Positions 18,101 to 26,762 of a DNA stretch of 62,077 bases are shown here, piece by piece. Made by a program: the position numbers and the translations under genes. The notes below the pieces were generated by a model. It worked only from the letters and a program-made list of their open reading frames with translations, was not told the origin of the DNA and ran no database searches. How positions within the stretch are numbered: the stretch's first letter is position 1; every line of letters begins with the position of its first letter. The DNA lies in NCBI GenBank assembly GCA_017744935.1, contig JAGIAI010000029.1:1-62077 (forward strand), read 5' to 3'. This DNA is from Variovorax sp. GTDB taxonomy: Bacteria > Pseudomonadota > Gammaproteobacteria > Burkholderiales > Burkholderiaceae_C.

Positions 18101-21100
18101 GTAGACGGTGCTCGATGCGCGGCTCTCACGGCCGTCCTTGTCGCTTGCCATCGCGACGAGCTCGATCTCGCCGGGCTCCTTCAGCTCGGCCTCGCACAAC
18201 ACGAGGCCGCGCACATCGCTCTTGCCGCTGCAGACGGTGCCGATCTCCTTGGTCTCGGTCTTGTTGTCGTAGGTGTAGAAGCCGCCGACCATGCGCTTGC
18301 GGCTGGTGGTGGTGATGCGAGCGATCGCGCGCACATTGAGCGTCACGCCTTCGCGCGGCTTGCCGGCGAGATCGAGCGCCAGGGCCTGAAAGCGCAGCTT
18401 CTGGCTGGTCGAGACCCAGCCTTCGGTCTTGATGCCGGCGACCACGCCGGCGGGCCAGAGCGTCTGCGTGCTGCGTAGCGTCTGGATTTCGCCGTTCGGG
18501 TCGGCGTAGGTCGCTTCGAGCAGCAGCTCGCGCGGCGTGAACCGCGCGGGTGGGATCTTGTCGATCGTGACCTTGCCCGCGCCGTTGCGGTCGAGCGTGA
18601 GCGGCAGCTTGTCGGCAACGATGCGCGCGTCGTCGGCGGGCGATTCGGTGTCTTCGGCGTTGCTCGTCGTCCCACCATCCTTGCGCGGCGGCGAGAAGCT
18701 GAAGGCTTCGAAATCCGGGAACGACAGCGACTTGCCGCGCACCATGGCCGACACGCGCACAGGCAGGCTGCCCGCGCCGCCGCCCGACACATAGTTGATC
18801 TGGACATCGATCGGCACCGAAGTCGCCGCGACCAGCGGGTTCTTGTCGCTCGGCGCGATGCGGCCTTCAAACACCGGCAGGCGGAATTCCTCAACGCGGA
18901 ACTGGCCGGTGCTGTAGCTGCGTTCCGAGTCGCCCGAACCGCGGCGCAGTTCGACCTGGTAGAGACCGAGCCTGGCGGCCGGCGGAATCTCGAACGTGTT
19001 CTCGCCGCTCTGACCGCCGGTCGCGGTCTTGCGCCACTTGAGCGGCTGCGTGAATTGCTGTCCGCTGCCGATGTGCGTGACCACCATCGTGTCGGGCCAG
19101 TTGGCCGGCAGACCGAAGCCTGCACGCGTCTCCGTACGGATCAGGTGCTTCATCGACACCGTTTCGCCGGCACGCAGCAGCGTGCGGTCGAAGATGGTGT
19201 GGGCGACACGGTCGGGCTCGGCCTCCTGGCTCGTCGGCACGTTGAAGCGCCACGGCTCGATGCCGCGCTGCCAGTCGGTCCAGGTGAAGGCGAGGTCATC
19301 GACGCCGTCGGCGTCCTTGGCGCGCGCGCTGACGAAGTACGCATCGGCGCTGTATTCCTCGTCGTTGGAGCAGCTCGGAGGATTGGGCGAAAGGCTCGCG
19401 AAGTGCGCGATGCCCTCCGCGTCCGTGGTGCCGGTCGCGATCTCCTTGCCGTCGCAGCTCGATACGCGCACGCTGGCGTTGGGGACCACCTTGCCCTTGT
19501 CCAGCGTGGTGACCCAGGCCAATGAGCTTTCGCGCCCCAGCTTGAAGTGCACCGCGAGATTGGTTGCGAGCGCGGTGGTCCGCACGTACATCGTGCGCCC
19601 GCTGCCATAGCGCTCGTCGAGCAGGGCGTCGCCGAGCTTCTGCGACGCGATCTCGAGCACGTGGAAGCCCGGCGTGAGCGGGATGCCGATCACCTCGAAG
19701 GGGCGGGGATCGCCGCTCTCGGACTTGGGCATGTCCAGCGTGCGCACGCCACCCTGGCCGCCCAGCAGCGACAGCATGCGGGTCTGCACGTCGTTGCGGT
19801 CATCCTTGTCGATCACTTTCGGCAACGGGCCCTTCACGTCGCGCGTGGCCGACTTGCGGCTGACGGTGTAGTTGTTGTCATAGCGGCGCACCTTGCGGAA
19901 CCACGCAATGATCTCGGCGTCGCTCTGCGGATTGAGATCGCTCACCTTGCCCGGCGTCAGCGCCTGCACCTGCAGCGCGGGCTCGACGCGGCGTACCGTC
20001 ACCGGCATTAATGGAACGCCACCGGGCTCCGCCAGCCGCTCGATCACACCGAAGGGCGACGCTGCGAACTTGGCGAGCGGCGGCATCGCGCCGGTCGCGA
20101 CCTTGAGCGGAAAGCTGCCGGGCGATGCGAGTGCGCGGCCGGACGAATCCTCGAATTTCGCGGGCAACTCGATCGTGAACTGCGTCTGCTCGGGGAACGG
20201 TGGCGCAAAGGTCACGCCGTCGACCAGCGCATCTGCGCTTGCCGAGTTGTCGTCGAACTTCGGCTTGTATTCCTTGCCGCCGCCTTTCAGCGTGATCTGC
20301 TCGGCCAGCGCGCGCGAGACCGAGGCGTTGAAGCGCAGCTCCATTGGTCGGAGCGGCAGGCAGGCCGACTGCGCGTTCTCGCGCTCGCAGGTGAAGGAAA
20401 CGGCGAAGGGCTCGCGCACCTCAAAGGCGAGGCGGCGCTCGACGTTGTTGGCCACGCCCGAAGGCGTTGCGACGCCCTTGCCGTAGACGATCTGCACGCG
20501 GCCGCCCGGCGGCAGGGTGCGATTGCATTGCAGCGTGACGAAGCGGCCGGCGTCCTTCGCGGCCTCGCGCTCGCGGCCGAGGGCCTTCAGCAGTGCATTG
20601 CGCTGCTCGCCTTCGACGAGCCTGACGGGAATGCGCTCGCCGATGCCGTCGGCGGCGCACCAGACGTTGTCCTGCAGGCTCTGCGCCGTCGCAGCGCCAT
20701 TGAGCTCGAGCATGAAGAGCTGCTGCTCGTCGATCTTCCCGTAGCTCGGCTGCCAGCTGCGGATGAAGGGGCCGCCGCTGTTGAACTGGTAGCGCTCCGG
20801 CCCGGTCAGCGCCGACCCGCTCGCCGACTTGAAGGCGGCCACGCGTGTGACGGTGCAGCGCACGCCCGGCGGCAGGTCACTCTCGAAATCGAAGACCCAT
20901 TGCTTCTCGCCGGTCCAGCGCCCGGTGCCCTTGCCGGCCTGTGCATCGGTGCAGCTCACCGTGAGCGGCGCCGGCGCCTTCGGATCGCCGAAATTCACGG
21001 CGGGCTGGTCGAAACGGGCCACCACCTGCCGGATGCGGGCGACTTCGCCTTGCGGTGTGAGGCTGGTGATTTGCAGCGCATGCGTTGGCATGGCTGCCGC

Positions 21101-21166
21101 CAGAAGGCACAGGGCGAACAGGCTGCGACCAGCGGTGGTCAGGGGCGATCTCGCGTTGACGGGCAT
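15200..21166 (-). CDS. Bacterial alpha-2-macroglobulin (large extracellular alpha-helical protein, YfhM-like)
   Basis: The 1988-residue secreted protease-trap protein is somewhat longer than E. coli YfhM. A signal peptide (residues 1-28) ends at a normal AxA-type site (PTHA|LQI). I see no lipobox, so it should be free in the periplasm instead of lipid-anchored. Multiple macroglobulin domains follow, then a bait-region domain and the thioester domain. The reactive thioester motif CLEQ is intact at Cys1496 (16670-16681, in YPYICLEQKTSKSIG). C-terminal macroglobulin domains end the chain. The family is thought to bind proteases that breach the outer membrane and to work with PbpC in cell-wall repair. 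The ATG at 21166 gives the signal peptide; in-frame codons upstream belong to antisense opgC. It is divergent from opgC by 66 bp. Confidence 0.93.
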   Translation of the reverse strand: MPVNARSPLTTAGRSLFALCLLAAAMPTHALQITSLTPQGEVARIRQVVARFDQPAVNFGDPKAPAPLTVSCTDAQAGKGTGRWTGEKQWVFDFESDLPPGVRCTVTRVAAFKSASGSALTGPERYQFNSGGPFIRSWQPSYGKIDEQQLFMLELNGAATAQSLQDNVWCAADGIGERIPVRLVEGEQRNALLKALGREREAAKDAGRFVTLQCNRTLPPGGRVQIVYGKGVATPSGVANNVERRLAFEVREPFAVSFTCERENAQSACLPLRPMELRFNASVSRALAEQITLKGGGKEYKPKFDDNSASADALVDGVTFAPPFPEQTQFTIELPAKFEDSSGRALASPGSFPLKVATGAMPPLAKFAASPFGVIERLAEPGGVPLMPVTVRRVEPALQVQALTPGKVSDLNPQSDAEIIAWFRKVRRYDNNYTVSRKSATRDVKGPLPKVIDKDDRNDVQTRMLSLLGGQGGVRTLDMPKSESGDPRPFEVIGIPLTPGFHVLEIASQKLGDALLDERYGSGRTMYVRTTALATNLAVHFKLGRESSLAWVTTLDKGKVVPNASVRVSSCDGKEIATGTTDAEGIAHFASLSPNPPSCSNDEEYSADAYFVSARAKDADGVDDLAFTWTDWQRGIEPWRFNVPTSQEAEPDRVAHTIFDRTLLRAGETVSMKHLIRTETRAGFGLPANWPDTMVVTHIGSGQQFTQPLKWRKTATGGQSGENTFEIPPAARLGLYQVELRRGSGDSERSYSTGQFRVEEFRLPVFEGRIAPSDKNPLVAATSVPIDVQINYVSGGGAGSLPVRVSAMVRGKSLSFPDFEAFSFSPPRKDGGTTSNAEDTESPADDARIVADKLPLTLDRNGAGKVTIDKIPPARFTPRELLLEATYADPNGEIQTLRSTQTLWPAGVVAGIKTEGWVSTSQKLRFQALALDLAGKPREGVTLNVRAIARITTTSRKRMVGGFYTYDNKTETKEIGTVCSGKSDVRGLVLCEAELKEPGEIELVAMASDKDGRESRASSTVYVTRQGELWFGGEDHDRIDVLPEKKSYQPGEVAKFQVRSPFRFATALVSVEREGLIETHVVKLNGQDPTVSLQIKPEWGPNVYVSVLALRGRLREVPWYSFFTWGFRAPREWWTAFWYEGKEYVAPTALVDLSKPAFRLGLAEIRVGTQAHQIDVKVASDKPSYPVRGKAQITITGRLPDGKPAAGAEVALAAVDEALLELMPNDSWNLLEAMLQRRSWGVSTSTAQMEIVGRRHYGRKAVPAGGGGGKSPTRELLDTLLLWNPKIVLDANGQATVTVPLNDALTTFKVVAVADSGVGLFGTGQTSIQSTQDLQIISGLPPLVREDDQFRAQITLRNTTQKDMKVEATPRATLLTLEPQAVDIPAGEAREIAWMVTAPAQLAQLRAEAILWEIEARDTVSGARDALKVRQRIVPAVPLTVQQATLSQIDGPFTLDVAAPADALPGRGGVRLSLQPKLAEGLTGVRDWFAAYPYICLEQKTSKSIGLRDGKGWQTVVAQLPSYLDGDGLANYFPPRDGEANRGSDILTAYLLAASHEAAALDPAFALPDAARAPMEQGLIAFVEGRIQRDFWSPRKDLDVRKLAALEALSRYGKVQGRMTGSITIAPNQWPTSAVIDWINILQRVQDVPQRQQRLDEAMNILKARLSYQGTRVGFSTEQDDHWWWLMTNGDVNTARLLLTVMDDPAWKDDIPKLANGFIGRQQKGAWLTTTANLWGGLALEKFSRKFESTPVTGITSASLGGAKAQVDWSKVERVKTTDASGAPIQTTAFGAPASPGNLRNNSMFIPWPATPAAHDTLLVTQTGNGKPWLTLQSVAAVQLKAPFAAGYAIKRTITPVEQALPGVYTRGDVLRVSLEVDASTDMTWVAVTDPIPAGATILGSGLGRDSQIATQGEKRSGPGWLAFEERSFEAFRSYYGYLPKGLTRVEYTVRLNNEGEFAMPPTRVEALYAPEMFGEAPNPRIKVEARK

Positions 21167-21232
21167 TTTTCCCTTGATCTTGTGTGTGGCTGATGGAATG
21201 CAGGGCGGGCAGCGTAGCATCGCATCCCTTTG

Positions 21233-22372
21233 ATGCGACGCCTTTGGGAAATCGATGCCTTGCGGGGGCTGATGCTGGTGCTCATGACTTTGACGCACCT
21301 GCCGACCCGCCTGACGGATCCGCTGGGCCAGCCGTTCGGCTGGGTTTCGGCGGCCGAAGGCTTTGTCTTGCTGTCGGGATTCACCGCCGGGCTGGTCTAC
21401 AGCCGGGTCGCGCGCGAGCGGGGTGTCGGCGCGATGGAGCGCGCGTTCTGGAAGCGCGCCTTCAAGGTCTACCTGGCGCAGGCGGCGACGCTGCTTTTCC
21501 TGTTCACCGTGATCACCCGGGTCGGGGTCCGGATCGACCAGCCGGCGGTGAAGGACCTGGTCTCTTACTACCTCGCCCATCCGCAGCGCGCCTTCTGGAG
21601 CGGCCTGCTGCTGCTGTACGAACCGGCGCTGCTCGACATTCTGCCGATGTATGTCCTCTTCATGCTCGTCAGCCCGCCCGTGCTGGCGTTCGGCATGCGC
21701 CATGGCTGGGCCGGCGTGATGGCGGTGAGCGCCGCGATCTGGCTGGGTGCCCAGTTCGGCCTGAGCGAATGGATCTACGGCTGGACGGTGGCGCTGACCC
21801 ACATGGAGCTTCCGTTCCACGAGATGGGCGCATTCAACACACTGGCGTGGCAGCTGCTGTGGTGTGGCGGCCTCTGGCTGGGGGCGAGCCGCAGCGCGCC
21901 AGACGCGAAACCGCTGCGCCTGCCGGCAGCCGTTGTGACCCTCGCCGCCGGCGTGGCGCTGTGGGGGCTGCTCTGGCGGCACTTCGGCGAGCACGGGCAA
22001 GCGCCGTTCGGTGCCGATATCCAGCGCAACCTGTGGTTCGACAAGTGGCAATTGGGCCCGCTTCGCCTGCTGAATCTGCTGGCGTTGTGCGTCCTGGCGG
22101 TGCGCTTCGGCCCGGCGCTGGCGCGCTGGCTGCCGCGGCCTGCGCCCTTGGAAGCGATGGGTGCTGCGTCGCTACCCGTGTTCTGCGCGCACCTCATTGC
22201 GGTGCTGCTGACGCTGGCCCTGTTCGGAGACGACCAGCTCGCCCGCCCGTGGTGGGGTGATGCCCTGTTGCTGGTCGCGGTGTTCGGATGGCTCTACGGG
22301 GTCGCACGGCTGACGCTGTGGATCGAGCGCCGGGGCCGGAGCGTGCGCAATCCTCAGGGCGCGCCGAGATAG
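21233..22372 (+). CDS. OpgC-domain membrane protein (acyltransferase-like)
   Basis: The roughly 379-residue polytopic membrane protein has about 10 helices and resembles OpgC (PF10129), which transfers succinyl groups to periplasmic glucans. Marks are LWEIDALRGLMLVLMTLTHLP at the start, AEGFVLLSGFTAGLVYSR, DILPMYVLFMLVSPP and AASLPVFCAHL near the end. The Asp-Leu-Arg-Gly and His of the first helix are typical of acyltransferase-3-like proteins. The ATG at 21233 directly follows an in-frame TTG. No opgGH glucan synthesis genes are nearby, so the acceptor may be another glycan. Its 3' end overlaps the convergent SGNH gene by 19 bp. Confidence 0.87.
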   Translation: MRRLWEIDALRGLMLVLMTLTHLPTRLTDPLGQPFGWVSAAEGFVLLSGFTAGLVYSRVARERGVGAMERAFWKRAFKVYLAQAATLLFLFTVITRVGVRIDQPAVKDLVSYYLAHPQRAFWSGLLLLYEPALLDILPMYVLFMLVSPPVLAFGMRHGWAGVMAVSAAIWLGAQFGLSEWIYGWTVALTHMELPFHEMGAFNTLAWQLLWCGGLWLGASRSAPDAKPLRLPAAVVTLAAGVALWGLLWRHFGEHGQAPFGADIQRNLWFDKWQLGPLRLLNLLALCVLAVRFGPALARWLPRPAPLEAMGAASLPVFCAHLIAVLLTLALFGDDQLARPWWGDALLLVAVFGWLYGVARLTLWIERRGRSVRNPQGAPR

Positions 22373-23133
22373 GGTGCGACCACCTGCTGCCACAGCCGGT
22401 AGCCCTCGGCGGTCATATGCAGCTGGTCGGGCAGGAACAGCGCCGCCCTGGGGCGGCCGTTGGCATCGAGCATCGGGTTGAACACGTCGATGAAGTCGGT
22501 GTTCGGCACCGTCTTGAGCCAGGCCGCGATGGCGGCATTCGCTTCGCGCATCGCCGGCATGAGCGTCTCCCGGGACGGGCTGGGCTTGATCGAGATGTAG
22601 GAGATGCGCGTTGCCGGCAGCTCGGCCCGCACCGCGCGCACGAAGCGCTGGAGGTCTTCGAGCACCTGTTGCGGGGTGCGACCTTCGGCAAGGTCGTTGT
22701 CGCCCGCATACAGCAGCACGTGGCGCGGCGCCAGGCGCAGCACCAGCGGTTCCACCAGCAGGCTGCAGTCATGCAGCGTCGATCCGCCGAAGCCGCGATT
22801 GACCACACCACCCGGCACCCACGGGAAATCCTTCGGCAGCGTGGTCCAGAAACGGACAGTCGAGCTGCCGACCGCCACGACGCCGCCCGGCGCGATGGTG
22901 CGATCGGCCGCGGCAAAAGCCTGGAGTTCCGGCTGCCATCGAGACTGGGCGGCAGCCGCTTCCGCGGGTGGCGGCGCGGTGATGTCGTGCCGCTGCAGGG
23001 GCGCACATGCTGCCATCAACAAGGCGAAGGTCAGCGAGGCGAGTGTCGCTCGGTGTCGTTTCAGGCGTCGAAGCGTGAGCGATGGGGCGGGCGAAGGGGC
23101 AGGGAGGTAGGCGATGCGTTGGGAGGGCGTCAT
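22354..23133 (-). CDS. SGNH/GDSL hydrolase, lipoprotein
   Basis: The 259-residue protein has a long N-region, a hydrophobic helix and a lipobox (LLMAAC, Cys43), so it is a predicted lipoprotein. The hydrolase domain has the block-I Ser in VAVGSSTVRFW, block II NRGFGGSTLHD, block III YAGDNDL and the Asp-x-x-His pair in LPDQLHMTAEGY. Members are esterases or deacetylases acting on glycans, lipids or peptidoglycan. It is the last gene of the GT2-uxs-ugd-GT4 operon (15-bp gap from the glycosyltransferase) and converges with an OpgC acyltransferase. This suggests, by inference, that it trims acyl groups from an envelope glycan. Confidence 0.88.
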   Translation of the reverse strand: MTPSQRIAYLPAPSPAPSLTLRRLKRHRATLASLTFALLMAACAPLQRHDITAPPPAEAAAAQSRWQPELQAFAAADRTIAPGGVVAVGSSTVRFWTTLPKDFPWVPGGVVNRGFGGSTLHDCSLLVEPLVLRLAPRHVLLYAGDNDLAEGRTPQQVLEDLQRFVRAVRAELPATRISYISIKPSPSRETLMPAMREANAAIAAWLKTVPNTDFIDVFNPMLDANGRPRAALFLPDQLHMTAEGYRLWQQVVAPYLGAP

Positions 23134-23148
23134 GGAATGGTCGACTGC

Positions 23149-24396
23149 TCAGCGCAGCATACCGCCCAGCAGCGACGCCGCACGCGCCCGGTAGGCCTGC
23201 CAGCTGAAAGGTTCGGCGGCGCGTCGCGCGTGCGCCCTGGCCTGCTCGAGTTGGCTGGGGTCGAGTAGCAGGGCGCGCACCTGGTCGCGAATCGCCTCCA
23301 TCGTCGGTTCGACGATCCAGCCGCTGCCGGGTGTCTGCTCGATGATGGCCTTGGCGCCCGTGAAGGTCGACACCAGTGCCGGCGTGCCGCAGGCCATGGC
23401 CTCGGCCACGACCATGCCGAAGGAGTCGAAGCGTGACGGCAAGAGCAGGCAGTCCGCCTCGGCCATCAGCGGGTAGAGCTCTTTCTGCGGGACGCCTGGG
23501 ATATAGGTGGCGTGGGGCGTCGCCCTCAGCGACGCCATCAGGTCGGCGCTGCCCGCGCCGCCGACGAAATGCAGCTCGTAGGCGAGTCCTTCCTGCGCCA
23601 GGCTGGTAAAGGCTTGCAGAATCAGGTCAATCGACTTGATCCGGCTCAAGGACCCGGCAAAGAGGAAACGTGGCACCGCTCGCGTCGTCGTGCGCGGCGA
23701 AAAGTTCTGCCCCAAGGGCAGCTGGGCACCCAGCAGCAGCGGCCTGATCTTGTCCGCCGGCACACCTTCAGCGACGTAGCTGTCGGCGGCCATCGGAGAG
23801 CAGGTCAGCACCAAGTCTGCCAGTTCGACCTCCGCATCCTTGCGGCGGTTGATTTCCTTGTAGAACGGGGTCTCGACCCGATTTAGCAGTCTGCCACTCA
23901 GGCGCTGGTGCACCGACGCCGCGTCCAGCACGCAGTAGGCGCCCACGGCCTTGGCGGCCGCGAAGGTGTGATAGGCCGAGTTCTCATAGGCGATGACCAC
24001 GGCCGGACGAAGCGCCGCAACGCGCTGGGCGGTCCAGGCGTCGAACCAGTGGAAGACGCGATGGACCAGATCGCCTGGAGCCCCTAGCAGCGGCTGCGGC
24101 AATATCTTCGGACCGAAGCGGAAGCCCATCTGGAAGCGCAGCGGGTGCAGCCTCAAGTCGGCTGGAATGTCGACCGTCTTGATCCGGCGGCGGAAGCTCT
24201 CCGGCATCCAGAAGGGCGGCGACTCGCCGGGCGCTACCACGGGCACGCCGGCCCAGTAGGCCTTCAGCCAGCCGTGCTCGTGCATCGCGAGCGCCAGCTG
24301 GTGCGAATGTTGTTGCATGGGATTGGCCACCAGCACCGAGGCCGGCTCGAGCACGTGCACGGACGCCCTGGAGCCTGAGGTGGCCGAACCCGTCAT
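23149..24396 (-). CDS. Glycosyltransferase family 4/1, GT-B fold
   Basis: The 415-residue cytoplasmic or membrane-associated glycosyltransferase has a variable N-terminal acceptor half and a C-terminal Glycos_transf_1 domain: [60 protein letters not shown] (the E-x7-E motif region) and the C-terminal crossing helix. The start ATG at 24396 overlaps the ugd stop in an ATGA junction, implying translational coupling. Because UDP-glucuronate and UDP-xylose synthesis are encoded in the same operon, a donor from that pathway is likely but unproven. Confidence 0.9.
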   Translation of the reverse strand: MTGSATSGSRASVHVLEPASVLVANPMQQHSHQLALAMHEHGWLKAYWAGVPVVAPGESPPFWMPESFRRRIKTVDIPADLRLHPLRFQMGFRFGPKILPQPLLGAPGDLVHRVFHWFDAWTAQRVAALRPAVVIAYENSAYHTFAAAKAVGAYCVLDAASVHQRLSGRLLNRVETPFYKEINRRKDAEVELADLVLTCSPMAADSYVAEGVPADKIRPLLLGAQLPLGQNFSPRTTTRAVPRFLFAGSLSRIKSIDLILQAFTSLAQEGLAYELHFVGGAGSADLMASLRATPHATYIPGVPQKELYPLMAEADCLLLPSRFDSFGMVVAEAMACGTPALVSTFTGAKAIIEQTPGSGWIVEPTMEAIRDQVRALLLDPSQLEQARAHARRAAEPFSWQAYRARAASLLGGMLR

Positions 24397-25766
24397 CGGC
24401 TGTTGCGCCCGATGCCCTGGTAGACGATGCCGGCTTCGCGCATGGTGCCGGGCTCGTAGAGGTTGCGGCCGTCGAAGATCACAGGCGACTTCATCAGCGC
24501 CTTGAGCTTCGTCAGGTTCGGGCTGCGGTAGGCCTTCCACTCGGTGACGATGATCAGCGCGTCGGCGCCGTCGAGGGCGCTCATCGGGTCCTTGGGCGCG
24601 CTGTAGCTGATCCGGTTGAGCAGCTCGGGCGCATCGGCGAAATCGAGCGCCAGCACGCGGCGCGTTTCCTCGACCGCGATCGGATCGTGCGCCACCACGC
24701 GGGCGCCGGCGCGCAGCAGGGATTCGATCACCACTCGGCTCGGTGCCTCGCGCATGTCGTCGGTGTTCGGCTTGAACGCCAGGCCCCAAAGCGCGAAGGT
24801 GCGGCCGCTCAGGTCGCTGCCGAAGTGGGTCAGCACCTTGTTGGTCAGCGCGTGTTTCTGGTCGTTGTTGACCGCCTCGACCGACTCGAGCACGCGCAGC
24901 GAATGGCCGTACTCCTGCGCGATGCGGGTCAGCGCCTTGATGTCCTTGGGGAAGCAGCTTCCGCCATAGCCGGTGCCCGCATAGAGGAAGCTGTAGCCGA
25001 TGCGCGGGTCGGAGCCGATGCCCTGGCGCACGGCCTCGATGTCCGCGCCCACGCGGTCGGCGAGGTTCGCCAGCTCGTTCATGAAGCTGATTCGCGTGGC
25101 GAGCATGGCGTTGGCCGCGTACTTGGTGAACTCGGCGGAGCGCACGTCCATCACGCGCGTGCGCTCGTGGTTGCGGTTGAAGGGGGCGTAGAGCTTGCGC
25201 ATCTGCGCCAGCGCCTCACGGCCTTCCTCGTCGTCGGCGCAGCCGATGACGATGCGATCAGGGCGCATGAAGTCCTCGACCGCGGCGCCTTCCTTCAGGA
25301 ATTCGGGGTTGCTCACGACCGAAAAGCGCAGGTCGGAGCGGCCGCGCTTGTCGAGTTCTTCTTGGATCACGGCCTTGACGCGGTCGGCCGTGCCCACCGG
25401 CACGGTGGACTTGTCGACCACGACCTTGAAGCTGGTCATGTATCGGCCGATGTTGCGGGCGGCGGCCAGCACGTATTGCATGTCGGCGCTGCCGTCTTCG
25501 TCGGGCGGCGTGCCCACGGCGATGAACTGGACGTCGCCATGCGCGACCGAGGCCTCGACGTCCGTCGAGAAATCGAGCCGCCCGGCGTCGACGTTCGAGA
25601 CGACGAGGTCTTCGAGACCCGGCTCATAGATGGGGATGCCGCCCGCGTTGAGCGTGGCGATTTTCTTTTCGTCCACGTCGAGGCAGAAGACGTGGTTGCC
25701 GAGGTCGGCAAGGCAGGTACCGGTGACGAGTCCGACGTAGCCGGTGCCGATGATCGTGATGTTCAT
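24393..25766 (-). CDS. ugd: UDP-glucose 6-dehydrogenase
   Basis: The 457-residue enzyme oxidises UDP-glucose to UDP-glucuronate with two NAD+. The N-terminal Rossmann motif is [32 protein letters not shown] and [14 protein letters not shown] follow. The catalytic Cys271 is in [10 protein letters not shown], and the UDP-binding C-domain has [15 protein letters not shown]. The start at 25766 removes a non-conserved extension. It is 4 bp downstream of uxs and overlaps the next glycosyltransferase by 4 bp, so the product can feed straight into UDP-xylose formation. Order and spacing indicate one operon. Confidence 0.96.
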   Translation of the reverse strand: MNITIIGTGYVGLVTGTCLADLGNHVFCLDVDEKKIATLNAGGIPIYEPGLEDLVVSNVDAGRLDFSTDVEASVAHGDVQFIAVGTPPDEDGSADMQYVLAAARNIGRYMTSFKVVVDKSTVPVGTADRVKAVIQEELDKRGRSDLRFSVVSNPEFLKEGAAVEDFMRPDRIVIGCADDEEGREALAQMRKLYAPFNRNHERTRVMDVRSAEFTKYAANAMLATRISFMNELANLADRVGADIEAVRQGIGSDPRIGYSFLYAGTGYGGSCFPKDIKALTRIAQEYGHSLRVLESVEAVNNDQKHALTNKVLTHFGSDLSGRTFALWGLAFKPNTDDMREAPSRVVIESLLRAGARVVAHDPIAVEETRRVLALDFADAPELLNRISYSAPKDPMSALDGADALIIVTEWKAYRSPNLTKLKALMKSPVIFDGRNLYEPGTMREAGIVYQGIGRNSR

Positions 25767-25770
25767 GAAT

Positions 25771-26742
25771 TCAGGTTGCGCTGGGTGCCGACAGGAGTTT
25801 GTCGAAGTATGCAATTGTCTTCTTCAACCCCTCGTCGAGCTGCGTGTGGGGCGTCCAGCCACCGAGTTCCTTCTGCGCCACCGTGATATCGGGGCGGCGC
25901 TGCTTGGGATCGTCGGCGGGAAGGGGCATGCGCACGAGTTTGCTCTTCGAGCCGGTCAGTTCGATGACCTTGTTTGCCAGGTCCAACATCGAGAACTCGC
26001 CAGGATTGCCGATGTTGATCGGGCCCGGCACCTCGTCGCCGGTGTTCATCATGCGCAGCATGGCGTCGACGAGGTCGTCCACGTAGCAGAAGCTGCGGGT
26101 CTGCTGGCCGTCGCCGTAGATCGTGATGTCCTGCCCCTTGAGCGCCTGGACGATGAAGTTCGACACCACGCGACCGTCGTTCAGGTGCATCCGCGGCCCG
26201 TAGGTATTGAAGATGCGCACCACCTTGATCCGCAGCTTGTGCTGGCGGTGATAGTCGAAGAACAGCGTCTCGGCGCAGCGCTTGCCTTCGTCGTAGCAGC
26301 TTCGGATGCCGATCGGGTTCACGCGGCCCCAGTATTCCTCGACCTGCGGGTGGATCTCCGGGTCGCCGTAGACCTCGCTGGTCGACGCCTGCAGGATCTT
26401 GGCACGCACCCGCTTGGCGAGACCCAACATGTTGATCGCGCCGTGCACGCTGGTCTTGGTGGTCTGCACCGGGTCGTGCTGGTAGTGAATCGGCGAGGCG
26501 GGGCAGGCGAGGTTGAAGATCTCGTCGACCTCGACATAGAGCGGGAAGGTCACGTCGTGCCGCATCAGCTCGAAGCGCGGATGCCCGTGAAGATGCTCCA
26601 CATTGCGCTTGGTGCCGGTGAAGAAGTTGTCCACGCACAGCACGTCGTGCCCCTGCTCCAGCAGGCGATCGCACAGGTGGCTGCCAAGGAAACCGGCGCC
26701 GCCGGTGACGAGGATTCGCTTCGAGGCGTTGTATTGCCGCAT
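25771..26742 (-). CDS. uxs: UDP-glucuronate decarboxylase (UDP-xylose synthase)
   Basis: The 323-residue short-chain dehydrogenase-type enzyme converts UDP-glucuronate to UDP-xylose with bound NAD+. It has [19 protein letters not shown], the characteristic [14 protein letters not shown] and [12 protein letters not shown], the catalytic STSEVYGDP, and the Tyr-x3-Lys segment [31 protein letters not shown] and the C-terminal [12 protein letters not shown] are typical of UXS and distinguish it from UDP-glucose epimerases. The ATG at 26742 is the first that precedes the conserved fold. With ugd immediately downstream, the pair makes UDP-xylose from UDP-glucose. Confidence 0.94.
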   Translation of the reverse strand: MRQYNASKRILVTGGAGFLGSHLCDRLLEQGHDVLCVDNFFTGTKRNVEHLHGHPRFELMRHDVTFPLYVEVDEIFNLACPASPIHYQHDPVQTTKTSVHGAINMLGLAKRVRAKILQASTSEVYGDPEIHPQVEEYWGRVNPIGIRSCYDEGKRCAETLFFDYHRQHKLRIKVVRIFNTYGPRMHLNDGRVVSNFIVQALKGQDITIYGDGQQTRSFCYVDDLVDAMLRMMNTGDEVPGPINIGNPGEFSMLDLANKVIELTGSKSKLVRMPLPADDPKQRRPDITVAQKELGGWTPHTQLDEGLKKTIAYFDKLLSAPSAT

Positions 26743-26762
26743 GGCCTGGGTCACTCCTTGAA

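Noticed and set aside
16121..18478. Long plus-strand open frame of 785 codons
   Set aside because: It is antisense to the alpha-2-macroglobulin gene, has biased His/Arg/Ala/Gly composition and no recognisable domain; a high-GC shadow frame.
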